A stretch of 64,000 bases of DNA from Cranoglanis bouderius. Lineage: Eukaryota; Chordata; Actinopteri; Siluriformes; Cranoglanididae. Where the stretch lies: contig CM042546.1 of NCBI GenBank assembly GCA_023630585.1, positions 13,516,310 through 13,580,309 of the forward strand, given 5' to 3'. Position 1 is the stretch's first letter. Each line of letters begins with the position of its first letter. The translations under genes and the position numbers were made by a program. Shown here piece after piece: positions 22,399 to 32,260 of the stretch. Below the pieces are notes generated by a model. The model worked only from the letters and a program-made list of their open reading frames with translations. It was not told the origin of the DNA and searched no databases.

Positions 22399-23149
22399 AA
22401 TATAGAGACGTTACATTCCTCGTTCCATGTGTTGCATCAAATTAACTTTTTATCCCTCACTCTTGGATAAATCACCGTCTAGCCATCTAGCGTACACTTT
22501 CATTTTCTCTCGGTTTGGATCTGCACAGGTCATTCTTTTCAAATAAATGCAATACGTCATGTGTCACTTTCGTGAAAATGGTGAGTTTCATATTATGAAT
22601 CACCGGTCCAAATTCCTGGTCCAAACATGTTACTCTATAACTCATTCTATAGCCTTTAGGAGTCATTTGACTTCAAAATGAAGTCGGCAAACGCCAGATG
22701 AGAGCGATCCTGCCCCGAGTTTAAACTCATTCCAGTTCGGTATTCACATTGTCTACCTCACCAATGGCACGGGCTCATTTTGGCAGGCCCATTGCTTCGG
22801 TGTCATGGACAGCGGTGACAAGCGCAGGCCAGAGCTCTTTCGCAATACTCCGAAAGAATTCAAGGTCCGCTGTTCTGCGTCGCTCCGTTACAGTCCTCAG
22901 TGGAGTATTATTGAATTATGGTCTTTTTTTTTTTTTCATTACAGCATCAAAGAGCGCAACTAGTCAGAAGGTGATCGTTTTCTTCTGCACAACACATGCT
23001 GAATCTGAAGAACAAATGTGATTGTTGGATGTCACGGTCGGGTTGCAGTGAGGTTACGCAGTTAAGAATATGGATTCTGAAGTTTAATAAAAGGTTATAT
23101 TCACATTCTTATGTTTCAACCTGAAAGTAGGTCACTGAATCTGCCAGAT
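22399..23149. other. non-coding region with one unresolved protein-like block
   Basis: Mostly unique sequence. On the minus strand around 22749-22905 a translation without early stops includes RRRTADLEFFRSIAKELWPA, which faintly resembles retroelement polyprotein sequence, but no diagnostic motif is present. A T-run at 22924-22937 interrupts the region. Function unknown. Confidence 0.3.
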
Positions 23150-23345
23150 CTTAGGTTTGGGGTGATGTGATGTTACCGCCCCAAACCTAATTATTAAAAT
23201 TAAAAAAAAATTTAAAAAACACATGCTGCATATCCTGCTTTGTTTTATTCCTATTGTACCACAGTAATTTGCCAGTTATTATTTTTTACTAATTAAAGGA
23301 AACATAGTATTTCTATCCATTTATAGTTACATTTGATGTTAAGTA
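23150..23345 (+). repeat. family R element fragment with a short hairpin
   Basis: A hairpin with arms TTAGGTTTGGGG and CCCCAAACCTAA (about 23151-23190) occupies the position of the R palindrome. It is followed by TTTGTTTTATTCCTATTGTA, CCACAGTAATTTGCC and TATCCATTTATAGTTACATT, as in other R copies. The rest of the body is replaced by a family D fragment. Confidence 0.5.
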
Positions 23346-23395
23346 AGATGTAGCCATGAATTAATATATTGAGGCCACAAGGTAACATTTCAAAC
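23340..23395 (+). repeat. family D terminal fragment
   Basis: TAAGATGTAGCCATGAATTA, then ATATATTGAGGCCACAAGG. It matches the terminal repeat and inner border of the foldback element at 58258-58710. Confidence 0.5.
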
Positions 23396-23872
23396 TATCG
23401 GGATGATCCTTAAGCATGAGAAGGGATTTTGTGTGTCTAGGGCTAAGTCTTGGTTGTATTGCATAGAAATGACATTTCAACCAAATGTATTTACTGTGTT
23501 GCTTTGTATTGTTAATTGACCAATCCACTGCAAAGAAGTGAACAGACCATGAGAGTTAATACACTTTACTCGTGTAATGACTCCTTACTCACTAGTTGTT
23601 TGCTATAATTTACATTTTATCTTCAGTTCCTAAAGGCCTGAATGTGACTTTGCGTATCCTGGAGAGGCAGGTTTAGTTTAACAATCGTAAGGAGATCTGT
23701 GTTGGGGGGTATGTTAAGTAGTTTGTGCAGTATGGGTCTGGAGGGCGAGGGGTGAAGGGGGATCCTCCTGCAAAGGACAGGTGGAGGTAAGCTGATCCAG
23801 GTGCCACCCAGGCTCAGGCTGAACTTGAGACGTGTCCTCATCATCCCAGGTCAAGGGGAACGTCCAATCAGC
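23396..23872. other. single-copy non-coding sequence
   Basis: Unique sequence, G-rich on the plus strand around 23690-23850. No repeat or exon is recognised. Confidence 0.35.
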
Positions 23873-24082
23873 CAGCTCTGTTTCACTGGCTCGAGTAGGC
23901 CCAATTAAGACTCATAAAACATCATCGAAATTCAAAGGCCCCTCATCATGGTCGCCATTACCGGGGTGGTCGGAGCAGCAAGGCCAGAGCCGATATCGGT
24001 TAATCAAGCATCGAAAACAGACTGACTTCTGTTCTAGTGTGGGCACGCTTCATTTTGGTGAAACTTAGTCTAAAATAAAGCT
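23873..24082 (+). repeat. duplicated non-coding unit, copy 1
   Basis: About 200 bp repeated in the same orientation at 24411-24607. Shared blocks: CTCTGTTTCACTGGCTC, CATGGTCGCCATTAC, GGAGCAGCAAGGCC, TTTCTGTTCT-type and AGTCTAAAAT. This copy keeps nine CpG sites, more than its partner. It has no coding frame consistent between copies. The unit does not occur elsewhere in the window, so it is a local duplication rather than a dispersed repeat as far as can be seen. Confidence 0.8.
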
Positions 24083-24410
24083 CTAGAGGTGGAATCAGGT
24101 CCTTTTTAGAAATGGACACATGCAAACATGTCATCAGCGTATCTGGTTTATATCCATCCAGCAGACCATGAAATAAATTGTAGATCACACATCACCTGGA
24201 CATTGTTGCTTTTATCACACCTAAATACTTATGCTAAAGCTGATCACCCACACTGTAGGGTTTTTTCCTGCTTTTTTTTTTGTTTTTGTGCATCACAATT
24301 GAAACCTAACGCTAGAGCTAGTTAGCCACTAACTATTTTGTTGCTCCTGTTTGCACGTCACAAATATGGTGTCACACTTGAAAATTTATAATTACTAGAA
24401 TGGAGAACAA
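24083..24410. other. spacer between duplicated units
   Basis: Unique AT-rich sequence with a T-run near 24272. It contains no repeat copy. Confidence 0.35.
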
Positions 24411-24607
24411 ACAGCTTGCTCTGTTTCACTGGCTCAGATAAAACATCACCAAAATTTCAATGAGCACTCTTCATGGTCGCCATTACTGGGGTGGTGGGAG
24501 CAGCAAGGCCAAAGCTGATATTGGTTATTTAAGTGTCGAAAAAAGATACATTTCTGTTCTTGTGTGTGGACGCTTCATGTCTGTGAACTTGAGTCTAAAA
24601 TGAAGAC
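24411..24607 (+). repeat. duplicated non-coding unit, copy 2
   Basis: Diverged direct repeat of 23873-24082 with a deletion of about 10 bp after CACTGGCTC. Only three CpGs remain; several lost sites are TG or CA (ACCGGG to ACTGGG, GCCGAT to GCTGAT, ATCGGT to ATTGGT). This is the expected mark of methylated-CpG decay. Copy 1 looks better preserved and this copy more neutral. Confidence 0.8.
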
Positions 24608-24955
24608 CTAAAAAAGAGAGTCTTCAGAGACCTATATACAAACAGATCGTAAGTTAAATAAATAAATTAGCAAACTCCTGCCATACACCCATAAACAAGC
24701 TAAGAGTCTTCCTTTGTGCATCTTGCATACATAATTTATGGCCTGTGTTAATGATGATATTCTGCTAGTTGAAAATCTAGTCTTTTTCTAGTCGTTTCTA
24801 GGACCTAGTTATTGTTTTTTCTTAAAATCCAGTAATTAATACAAAATTTGTATTTCTGTTGTCGAAACCCTCAGGAAAGGATTAGAAGTACTTTTGTAGA
24901 TGGAAATCATCCTACTTTCACCACGCACAACAAAACACAGGTTTATCCCAAAAAA
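24608..24955. other. AT-rich non-coding sequence
   Basis: No repeat, RNA gene or exon is recognised. The truncated left end of the next Tc1 element begins near 24950. Confidence 0.35.
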
Positions 24956-26391
24956 AATCTTTGTTAAATATAGGTGTGCAACAAATATTGGCACCCTTTT
25001 AGTCAATACTTTGTGCTACCTCCCTTTGCCAAGATAACAGCTCTGAGTCTTCTCCTATAATGCCTGATGAGGTTGGAGAATACATGGCAAGTTATCTGAG
25101 ACCATTCCTCCACACAGAATCTCTCCAGTTCCTTCAAATTTCGAGGGTCACACTGGTGGACTCTCCTCTTCAGTTCACCCCACAGGTTTTCTATGGGTTT
25201 CAAGTCAGGGGACTGGGATGGCCATGGCAGGGCCTTGATTTTGTGGTCAGTAAACCATTTTTGTTTTGATATTGATGTATGTTTTGGATCATTGTCCTGC
25301 TGGAAGATCCAACCACGGCCCATTTGAAGCTTTCTGGCAGAGGCAGTCAGGTTTTCATTTAATATCTGTTGATATTTGATAGAGTCCATGATGCCATGTA
25401 TCCTAATGAAAAACAGCCCCAAAACATTAAAGAGCCACCACCATATTTAACCGTGGGCATGAGGTACTTTTCCAGGCTACCTCTGTGTGTGCCAAAACCA
25501 CCTCTGTTATTTATTGCCAAAAAGCTCTATTTTGGTTTCATCTGACCATAGAACCCGATCCCATTTGAAGTTCCAGTAGTGTCTGGCAAAATGAAGACGC
25601 TTGAGATTGTTTTTGGATGAGAGTGGAGGCTTTTTTCTTGAAACCCTTCCAAACAACTTGTGGTGATGTAGGAGACTTCGGACTGTAGTTTGGAGACTTT
25701 CTGACCCCAAGACGCAACTAATGTCTGCAGTTCTCCAGCTGTGATCCTTGGAGATTATTTGGCCACTTGAACCATCCTCTTCACAGTGCATTGACACAAT
25801 ATAGGCACACGTCCAATTCCAGGTTGATTCATAACATTTCCAGTTGACTGGAACTTCTTAATTATTGCCTTGATCCTGGAAATGGGCATTTTCATTGCTT
25901 GTGCTATTTTGTTATAGCCATTTCCCAATTTGTGAAGCTCAACAACCTTTTGCCGCACATCACAGCTATATTCCTTGGTCTTACACATTGTTATAAATGA
26001 CTAAGGGAATTTGGCCTATGTGTTACCTCATATTTATACCCCTGTGAAACAGGAAGTCATGGTTGAATAATTTCCTGTTCCTAGTCACCCAGGTCTACCA
26101 AAAAAAGAAAAAAAAAAAGTAAAATATCAATGGGAATATACGTCATATTTTTCTCATATGAATTCATAGTGGTGCCAATAATTGTTGCACACCCATATTT
26201 AACAAGGATTTTTTTTTATTATTAACTTGTGGTGTTTGCAATTGTTTGATATCTATGAGAGCAGAGTATTTTTGTGGGTTTTTTTTTTTTTTTTTTGGAC
26301 AAAAGATCAAAAAGTTAAACAATAAAGACAATTTTTCACAGCCTTCTTTGCTCATATTTACCAAGGGTGCCAATATTAATGGAGGGCACTG
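24950..26391 (-). mobile_element. Tc1-like transposon, left end truncated
   Basis: The right terminus reads AATATTAATGGAGGGCACTG and ends at 26391, followed by TA. The corresponding left terminus (CAGTGCCCTCC-type) is missing. Inner inverted repeats remain on both sides: ATAGGTGTGCAACAAATATT on the left and CAATAATTGTTGCACACCCA on the right, with TTTGTTAAATAT beyond each. The transposase lies inside on the minus strand in three pieces. Confidence 0.85.
25003..25988 (-). pseudogene. Tc1 transposase (DD34E) with two frameshifts
   Basis: Three overlapping minus-strand pieces cover nearly the whole protein. First piece: MCKTKEYSCDVRQKVVELHK, a paired-like helix-turn-helix (25988-25755). Second piece: the rest of the DNA-binding region and VLWSDETKIELFGNK with the first catalytic Asp (25797-25507). 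Third piece: from about 25422, GWIFQQDNDPKHTSISKQKW with the second Asp and WPSQSPDLKPIENLWG with the Glu, ending VILAKGGSTKY. The second Asp and the Glu are 34 residues apart. All three catalytic residues survive, but frameshifts near 25770 and 25430-25500 and a stop after GNK make it non-functional. Confidence 0.9.
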
Positions 26392-26489
26392 TAACTATGT
26401 TTGTACATGCACACATACAATGGATTAAATTTGTAATACAGGTAATACAATGAATAGTGCTATAACAAATAATATATTACACTTTGATT

Positions 26490-26490
<1 letters not shown>

Positions 26491-26522
<32 letters not shown>
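26491..26522 (+). repeat. (TA)n microsatellite
   Basis: TA run of about 32 bp. Confidence 0.85.
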
Positions 26523-26524
<2 letters not shown>

Positions 26525-26832
26525 CTGGTTTTGAATAATAACATTGTGAAATCACTGAAAAACCAAGAAAAAAAAGACTCACCGAGTGACTGACGTGAAA
26601 GTGAGAGATGTCAAAAGGTATTTTCTTATTGTTTTGGATTTCTCAATGCTCATTATACCCGGATTACACAGAGACGTCAAACGCAAACAGATTTTTCATT
26701 TCTTAAACACGCTTCAGACAAAGAGTCCCAGTATAGGCAGGGAATCGTCTTCCACCCAAGCAGACCTTGCTGGCCTCGGGCAGCACCTGTGCCTGACATC
26801 CCAACAGGACCGGATTAAACCTGCCCGTCAGC

Positions 26833-26833
<1 letters not shown>

Positions 26834-26863
<30 letters not shown>
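26834..26863 (+). repeat. (AC)n microsatellite
   Basis: AC run of about 30 bp inside unique sequence. Confidence 0.85.
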
Positions 26864-27656
26864 GCCCTCGGCTCGACACCTGTCCAACAACAAGCACATA
26901 TTACAGAAAGTTCCTTTTGATTTTGAAGCCTTTAACGGGGCATAAAAACAAATTCCAGTTTGATGAAGTTCCTGTCCGCTGGCTGAGACTTGTCCTTTAA
27001 TGACAACTGTGTTCTTACTGTTTTGGCTCCTAGCTGTTAGCATTCTTGGTGTTAGCCGCTAGTTCTCATTGGTGCTTCCACCGTCATGGAGTAACTCGGA
27101 TATTGGGGCAACCTTTGTAGCATTCCTCTCTGTAACGTGTCCCGCAGATGTTTTTCATTTCTTATTTTGTTGAACGTACAGTTCCTTCCTCAGGAAATGC
27201 CTAATAATCGAACGTGATGAAAGAGTGGATGGTTGTGCATAACAGATGAATGCTAATGCTAGCGCTAAATACCCTCACAATATCTGAAAGATGAATCTCA
27301 GGTGAAAGTAATTGCCCACACAGTATTTTGTTGCTTCAACAATGTGTATCATCTCAGACAGCTAGGGCTAAAAATAATGACCGTCACTGTATTTTGCTGA
27401 GTCATGGTTGTTTGAAAGGTGGACTCTCACTCGCAAATTAATAACAATTCAGTTAATAACAACTTGGTTAGTATAAAGAATTGAAAAGGTTATTGTTATT
27501 TTTGAGTATAGTCACATTGCCCTCATTTATCTAAATTTGTGGTAATATCTACGAATCTAGATATCTGCGAGTTTGGTATCACAGTTCATTGGCTATGTTC
27601 AGAGATGGTGAATTAATTCCAAAAGTTGTGTCAGGATTCAGGTGCGGAAAATTCCT

Positions 27657-28045
27657 CTGTTTCTGGGCTCCCCATTGAGATTATGCAAATCACTGGTGTT
27701 TAGTACAAACTTCAGAGGTTTCCGGATTTTTCAAGGTTTTTAATAGCGTCCAAACCACCATCTTGAAACGCAAGCACTCGTCTTTAACCGCTAAAAATGG
27801 CAGGAATTGAGAATGTGGACTGGATAATGGTTAATCGCTTTATAATGTATGTAATACGATGTAATTACATAAAACTAGTGTTTTAAATGAAACAGAAGAT
27901 GGCAAACATTGAAATAAACAACTTCACAGGAGTCTAGTCTATTGACAATATAATTCTGCATGAATAGTCCTAGTTGTAATGATCACAATCACTGTATGTC
28001 TTTATTTTAATTGAACAAAATGGCTTCCACCCTCATTTTTCAGCA
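27657..28045 (+). repeat. family B dispersed element, copy 2
   Basis: Collinear partner of 7735-8095: GGGCTCCCCATTGAGATTAT then GCAAATCAC; GTAATACGATG; GAAGATGGCAAACATTGAAA; GTCCTAGTTGTAATGATCAC; AAAATGGCTTCCACCCTCAT. It has a longer middle section than copy 1 and no poly-T. Confidence 0.6.
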
Positions 28046-28134
28046 GGTTATAAAATAGCACTTGATCCAGCACTTTGTATTATTTTGCATCTAATTGTTT
28101 TATGTTGTGTGCTGGGAGTTAATTCTCTTTTAAT

Positions 28135-28330
28135 TTGGGGCAATGATAGCTCAGTGGTTAAGATGTTGGGCTACTGATCGGAAGTTCTTGAGCAAAGCCC
28201 TCAACTGCTCCCCTGGTGCTGCAACAAAAATGGCTGCCCACTGCTCTGGGAATTATATTTTCAGCCTAAAACATAAATTTCAATGGATTTTCAGCCTAAA
28301 ACCTAAATTTCATGTTATGGCTACATGAAG
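28135..28330 (+). repeat. tRNA-derived SINE with internal deletion of the B box
   Basis: The head reads TAGCTCAGTGGTTAAGATGT (A box) then GGGCTACTGATCGGAAG. It jumps directly to TTGAGCAAAGCCCTCAACTG, the SINE body. The intervening B-box segment, present in the 8.2-kb fragment, is missing. A 30-bp tandem duplication (CAGCCTAAAAC-type, 28257-28316) closes the element. Confidence 0.75.
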
Positions 28331-30789
28331 CTCTCACACAGTGGCGCTGAACTTGAATAGTCCGCTTATGTTCAAGGTCAGAATCATGCATCGCACCCAA
28401 ACTCCACCTCGTATGCGCAGCTCTCGCACCACTGTGCGTCATTTTGGTAAGCAAATTATTACCTGATATTTGAATATGTTGAACAGAGTGTATTTTTAAA
28501 TAGATTTGAAGGTTTCCAGTCTCGAGGATTTCACCCATCATGTTGTAGAGTTACTGAAGAGAAACTGCTCAGCACGCAGAACGCTGGCGCCATGCTCAGT
28601 TGGCAGAGTCCAGGCTTGAGGCAAATGTTAGGAACGGTCTAAAATTAGTACGGAAATCAGATAGTCCTTTAGTACTGAATGTTACAACAGCGAGGTGCTG
28701 AAATAAAATCTTCTGATGAGTTGAACGTGGAGCCTCTGTGGCTTTCACTACACTGAGAAACAATCCAGTCTGGCTCTTGAAGATCATCAAGCCAAGGACG
28801 TCATGCGAGTGAACATAATTATCTATTATCTTTGAAGAGGTGTGGTATCTTTGTGTTTCATTTGATGAATTGCTGTATAATTGCTGCCATTTTGAGAGTC
28901 GGATAAAAGACTAGCTGCATTGATATTAACTCAGTGCTTCATTAAGAATACACTCCTGCAGATCCTTTCAGGCATGCGCCCTCATAGCTATCCTAGCTAG
29001 CTACTTTAGGGGACAACTGGGAAGTTTATTTCTGCAGCAAGTATCGCTAACTTCAGTGAAAGTTGAAGTAAAAAAATAAAAATAAAAAAAAAACTTACTC
29101 AAAGAGTCTTTTCTGCTCTTCATGAAACGCTCTGGGTTCCTTTACCCACCCAGACGTGAAGTGCTGCTAGGCTTCTGGGCTCTTAAATGCTTTGAGGCAC
29201 TTTCCAGAATAGCAATAGGGGTTGTGTATGAGATGAAATCTTTCCGAAAAACACAGATATGTTAGGTTTTTCTGCCAGTTTGAGTTGGTCAGCAATACAT
29301 AAGGCTCACTGTAGTGAGTAGTATTGTTTATTCTCTTCTGAAGTAAGGAGAGTAATTGTAATCATTGTTCAGCTTCTAGTTACATTTGCATTGTGCGGCG
29401 AAGAAAGAAATTCGGTCCCTAATATTACGAGGCTATAAACAGAAATAGCTCTGTGTTCGAGGTATGCGGTTTTCATACCAGTGTGTTATTACTGCTGTCT
29501 TTAAAGGTGCGACTATGTAATGACTACTCATTAGTTAGGGTTAATAAGTATAAATGAGTTCATATAATGCACACTGATTGTCATCTCTGAATCTCAGAGC
29601 CTCGCTCGTCAAACATTCCTTTACTCTCCTTCGGCAGTGTAATCAAATCTGAGAGAGAATAATGCGTGAATGTTTTGAATGATCTTCACTGTCAGCTGAA
29701 CATGTACTAGGAACATCCATGTCACTTCCTACGCCTGTGAACATTCATTTGAAAGAGTCACTATGATGTTCTCAAGATGAACAATTTAATCCATGTCAAA
29801 CAGGCCTAGCAGCACCCTGGGAAATATCTTCTTCTTTTTTTTTTTTAATACAGTGAGTTGTACACAGCGGACCAGAACAGACGTATAATTGCACTTTTAG
29901 AACAATATTCCTGCAAAAATATTTAAACTCCTTTGTTCTTCAGTTCTCTGAGTCAACACGGCATTTGTCAAGGTTTTCAGGCCTAACCGCACCGCCGAAG
30001 CTGCCGCGTGAAAGGGCCAAGTTTATTTTTCCTCTTACACCTTAACGCCGTCATAAAGCTATTTTCTGCTCCAGCGCAAATCCTAATTGATCGTCCTCGA
30101 TCTAAGCTTTACATTGCATGGGAAGATGATAACATTTGATACTGATATTTCTCTCTCCCTGCTGTTTTCTCAGCTCTGGAGTAGCCGAGTGTCTAGACAA
30201 AAGGCGTATGTACACAAGAACATGCTCAGGATAAATGTTTAGACAGTCATTATTGTAATTTAAAAAATGTTAAGGTTGACTTGCTTTAGAGCAGCTGCGA
30301 GCGCAAATCCTTGGCCTCCGGCAGTGCTGCGTCTCTCACACACTTATTGCTGTCTCTCGTACCAGCCGTGTTAACAGGCATCGGTCTAATTAGATAAATA
30401 AAGGTCTGCTCTTGTTGTCAATCATTGAATGCCCAAAAGCTGCATCAGTGTGTTTGTGCGACCGTGACGCTTCTTTAAAATACAGTGACAAGTTGTCAAG
30501 AATTTCACAGACTCATGCAGCTGGTGTTTAGGCAACATGTTAAAGGGTGTGTCCAAATGTCAGCTTGGTGTTCTAGTGAATTTCGCTTTCTGTACATATT
30601 TTACATAGATACAGTGAGTCGGCAGTTTAATAGTTAGTACATTGATATAGTATATAATAAGATGGCAACTCTGTGTTGTAGTGGTGTAGCGTTCGCATTT
30701 TTTAAGCTTGCAGCAATGTAATTTTATTTATTTTTTTTTTTTTTTAAATATGTAAACCTCTTTTGAAAATCTGAACTTTTTTGTTTGTT
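28331..30789. other. single-copy region with regulatory-looking islands
   Basis: Positions 29580-30480 include CpG-bearing unique blocks (for example AGTTTATTTTTCCTCTTACA, CTAATTGATCG, GGTCTAATTAGATAAATAAA). A-runs lie near 29070-29095 and T-runs near 29837 and 30728. No exon is recognised. Confidence 0.4.
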
Positions 30790-31145
30790 TCCAGAACCTT
30801 CAAACTGACTGTCCCTCAGTAGTGGAATAAACTTCCATCCTCAATCCGGACAGCAGAATCGGCCACTATTTTCAAAAAAACGGCTAAAGACCCACCTTTC
30901 CCGTGAACACTTAACTAACCCCTAACTCCCCCCAATTTTATAAAAAAGGGGAAAAAATGCACTTACACCGGCTCTTACACCTCTACTCTGCGCACTTTGC
31001 TTCTCTAGAACTCAATTAAAAGTCTTGTATGGTAGCACTACTTGTATTGTTCTCCGCTTGATATATCGCTTTGCCTGTGTTTCCTCATTTGTGAGTCGCT
31101 TTGGATAAAAGTGTCTGCTAAATGAATTAATGTAAATGTAAATGT
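30790..31145 (+). repeat. LINE 3' end (L2/CR1-type ORF2 C-terminus and tail)
   Basis: From 30823 the plus strand translates as WNKLPSSIRTAESATIFKK and, after a one-base insertion in an A-run, as RLKTHLSREHLTNP followed by a stop. This is the conserved C-terminal end of ORF2 in L2/CR1-like LINEs. The 3' UTR ends GTGAGTCGCTTTGGATAAAA, GTGTCTGCTAAATGAA and ATGTAAATGTAAATGT. The reverse transcriptase domain is absent, so the copy is 5'-truncated, as usual for LINE insertions. Confidence 0.82.
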
Positions 31146-31394
31146 TAATGGTGAGACTTAAAGATTAAGGCATAGTTGAGGAAAAAACAGTCATTATTCA
31201 AAATATCACAAGCTTGTCCAGTTTAGCAAAAAAGTCACATCAGATATATTTGTACAGCGCCATTCACAGTTAAAAAAAAAAATTAATAATAATAAAATAT
31301 CAAACACTGAAACTGTAAAATAAATAAACTAATATTGACCGTAAAACCATACCAAAATAAAGAGTATAAACTAATGATACAAAAGTAGTTGTTC

Positions 31395-31670
31395 TTATAC
31401 CCCAACACTGTTGAATTCTCCATTCTGATTGGTCAGACGGTGTTGATTAATAGCAGTAGCTCTAATTCAAATCTCAGGTTTATATTAATGTGCCTTTCTA
31501 GTATGTTATTGTTTCTATAATAACTTCCACAGGGACATGTACAGTGGACGCTTCACATAAACGGATGAAAAAAAAAGCCATCTGTGTACTCATTGATATG
31601 GTGAAGTTTTCTGTGAGATGTTTGTTTAGCATTTTTAGAAGGAGTCAGCGCTTTGTAACCATCAGAGGTT
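31395..31670 (-). repeat. family R element, terminal half
   Basis: Starts TTATACCCCAACACTGTTGA, then CTGATTGGTCAGACGGTGTT, ATTCAAATCTCAGGTTTATA and GAAGGAGTCAGCGCTTTGTA. The palindromic end is missing; the copy stops in the middle of the body. Confidence 0.7.
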
Positions 31671-31874
31671 CATTAATCAATGCAAAATCAGTGCAAGTCT
31701 GGATAAGATTAAAATAATGTTGATGCCATGAATTGGGTTTTCGAACAAATAGGGTTTTACTGCCTGCTATAAATATATTTCAACGTTTTTTGTTTTTTTT
31801 TTTATTTTCTTTATATTTAGGCCTGATATGTATTTATTTGATATTTATTTTACTACTAGTGGTAACTTTGCTGG

Positions 31875-32260
31875 TGGTTGAGATAAGAGAAACATGTTTC
31901 CCCATGTGAATGCTTTTCCTGTGTATAATGAGACGAGTAAAGGACCCAGGCTAGATCCCTGAGGAACACCATATCCAAGTGTTTCATACCTTGGGGAATT
32001 GTTGCTTACATTAACAGAATGATAACCGTTTGATAGAAAGAAAAAACATGAAAGAACCTGTGCACCAATATGCCGAAGAGCTTTTACAGCCTGATATGGC
32101 CTGGTGTATTAATAGCTGCTCTGAGATCTAATACTAGACAAGAGCCATGGTGCAAGTGCGATAGTAAATCCTTCGCACCTGAGCCATGATGAGGCCGAAA
32201 CATGATTGAAATCCATCATAGATGCTGTTTTTTTTATGAGGAATGTACATAATTGATGCG
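31875..32260 (-). pseudogene. LINE reverse transcriptase fragment
   Basis: The minus strand encodes FLSNGYHSVNVSNNSPRYET, then GYGVPQGSSLGPLLVSLYTG. GVPQGSSLGP is the diagnostic reverse transcriptase motif, and the preceding LSN-type sequence is its usual upstream neighbour in L2/CR1/Rex-like LINEs. Upstream, in another frame, LDLRAAINTPGH corresponds to the motif normally written LDLSAAFDTVDH; its second catalytic-type Asp is lost. At least one frameshift separates the two parts. The rest of the element is absent. It lies opposite in strand to the LINE end at 30.8 kb, so the two are independent insertions. Confidence 0.8.

Larger units (their letters stand above)
26392..27656. other. single-copy region with microsatellites
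   Basis: Contains (TA)n at 26491-26522 and (AC)n at 26834-26863. The block 26560-27120 is CpG-bearing unique sequence. No gene is recognised. Confidence 0.4.
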
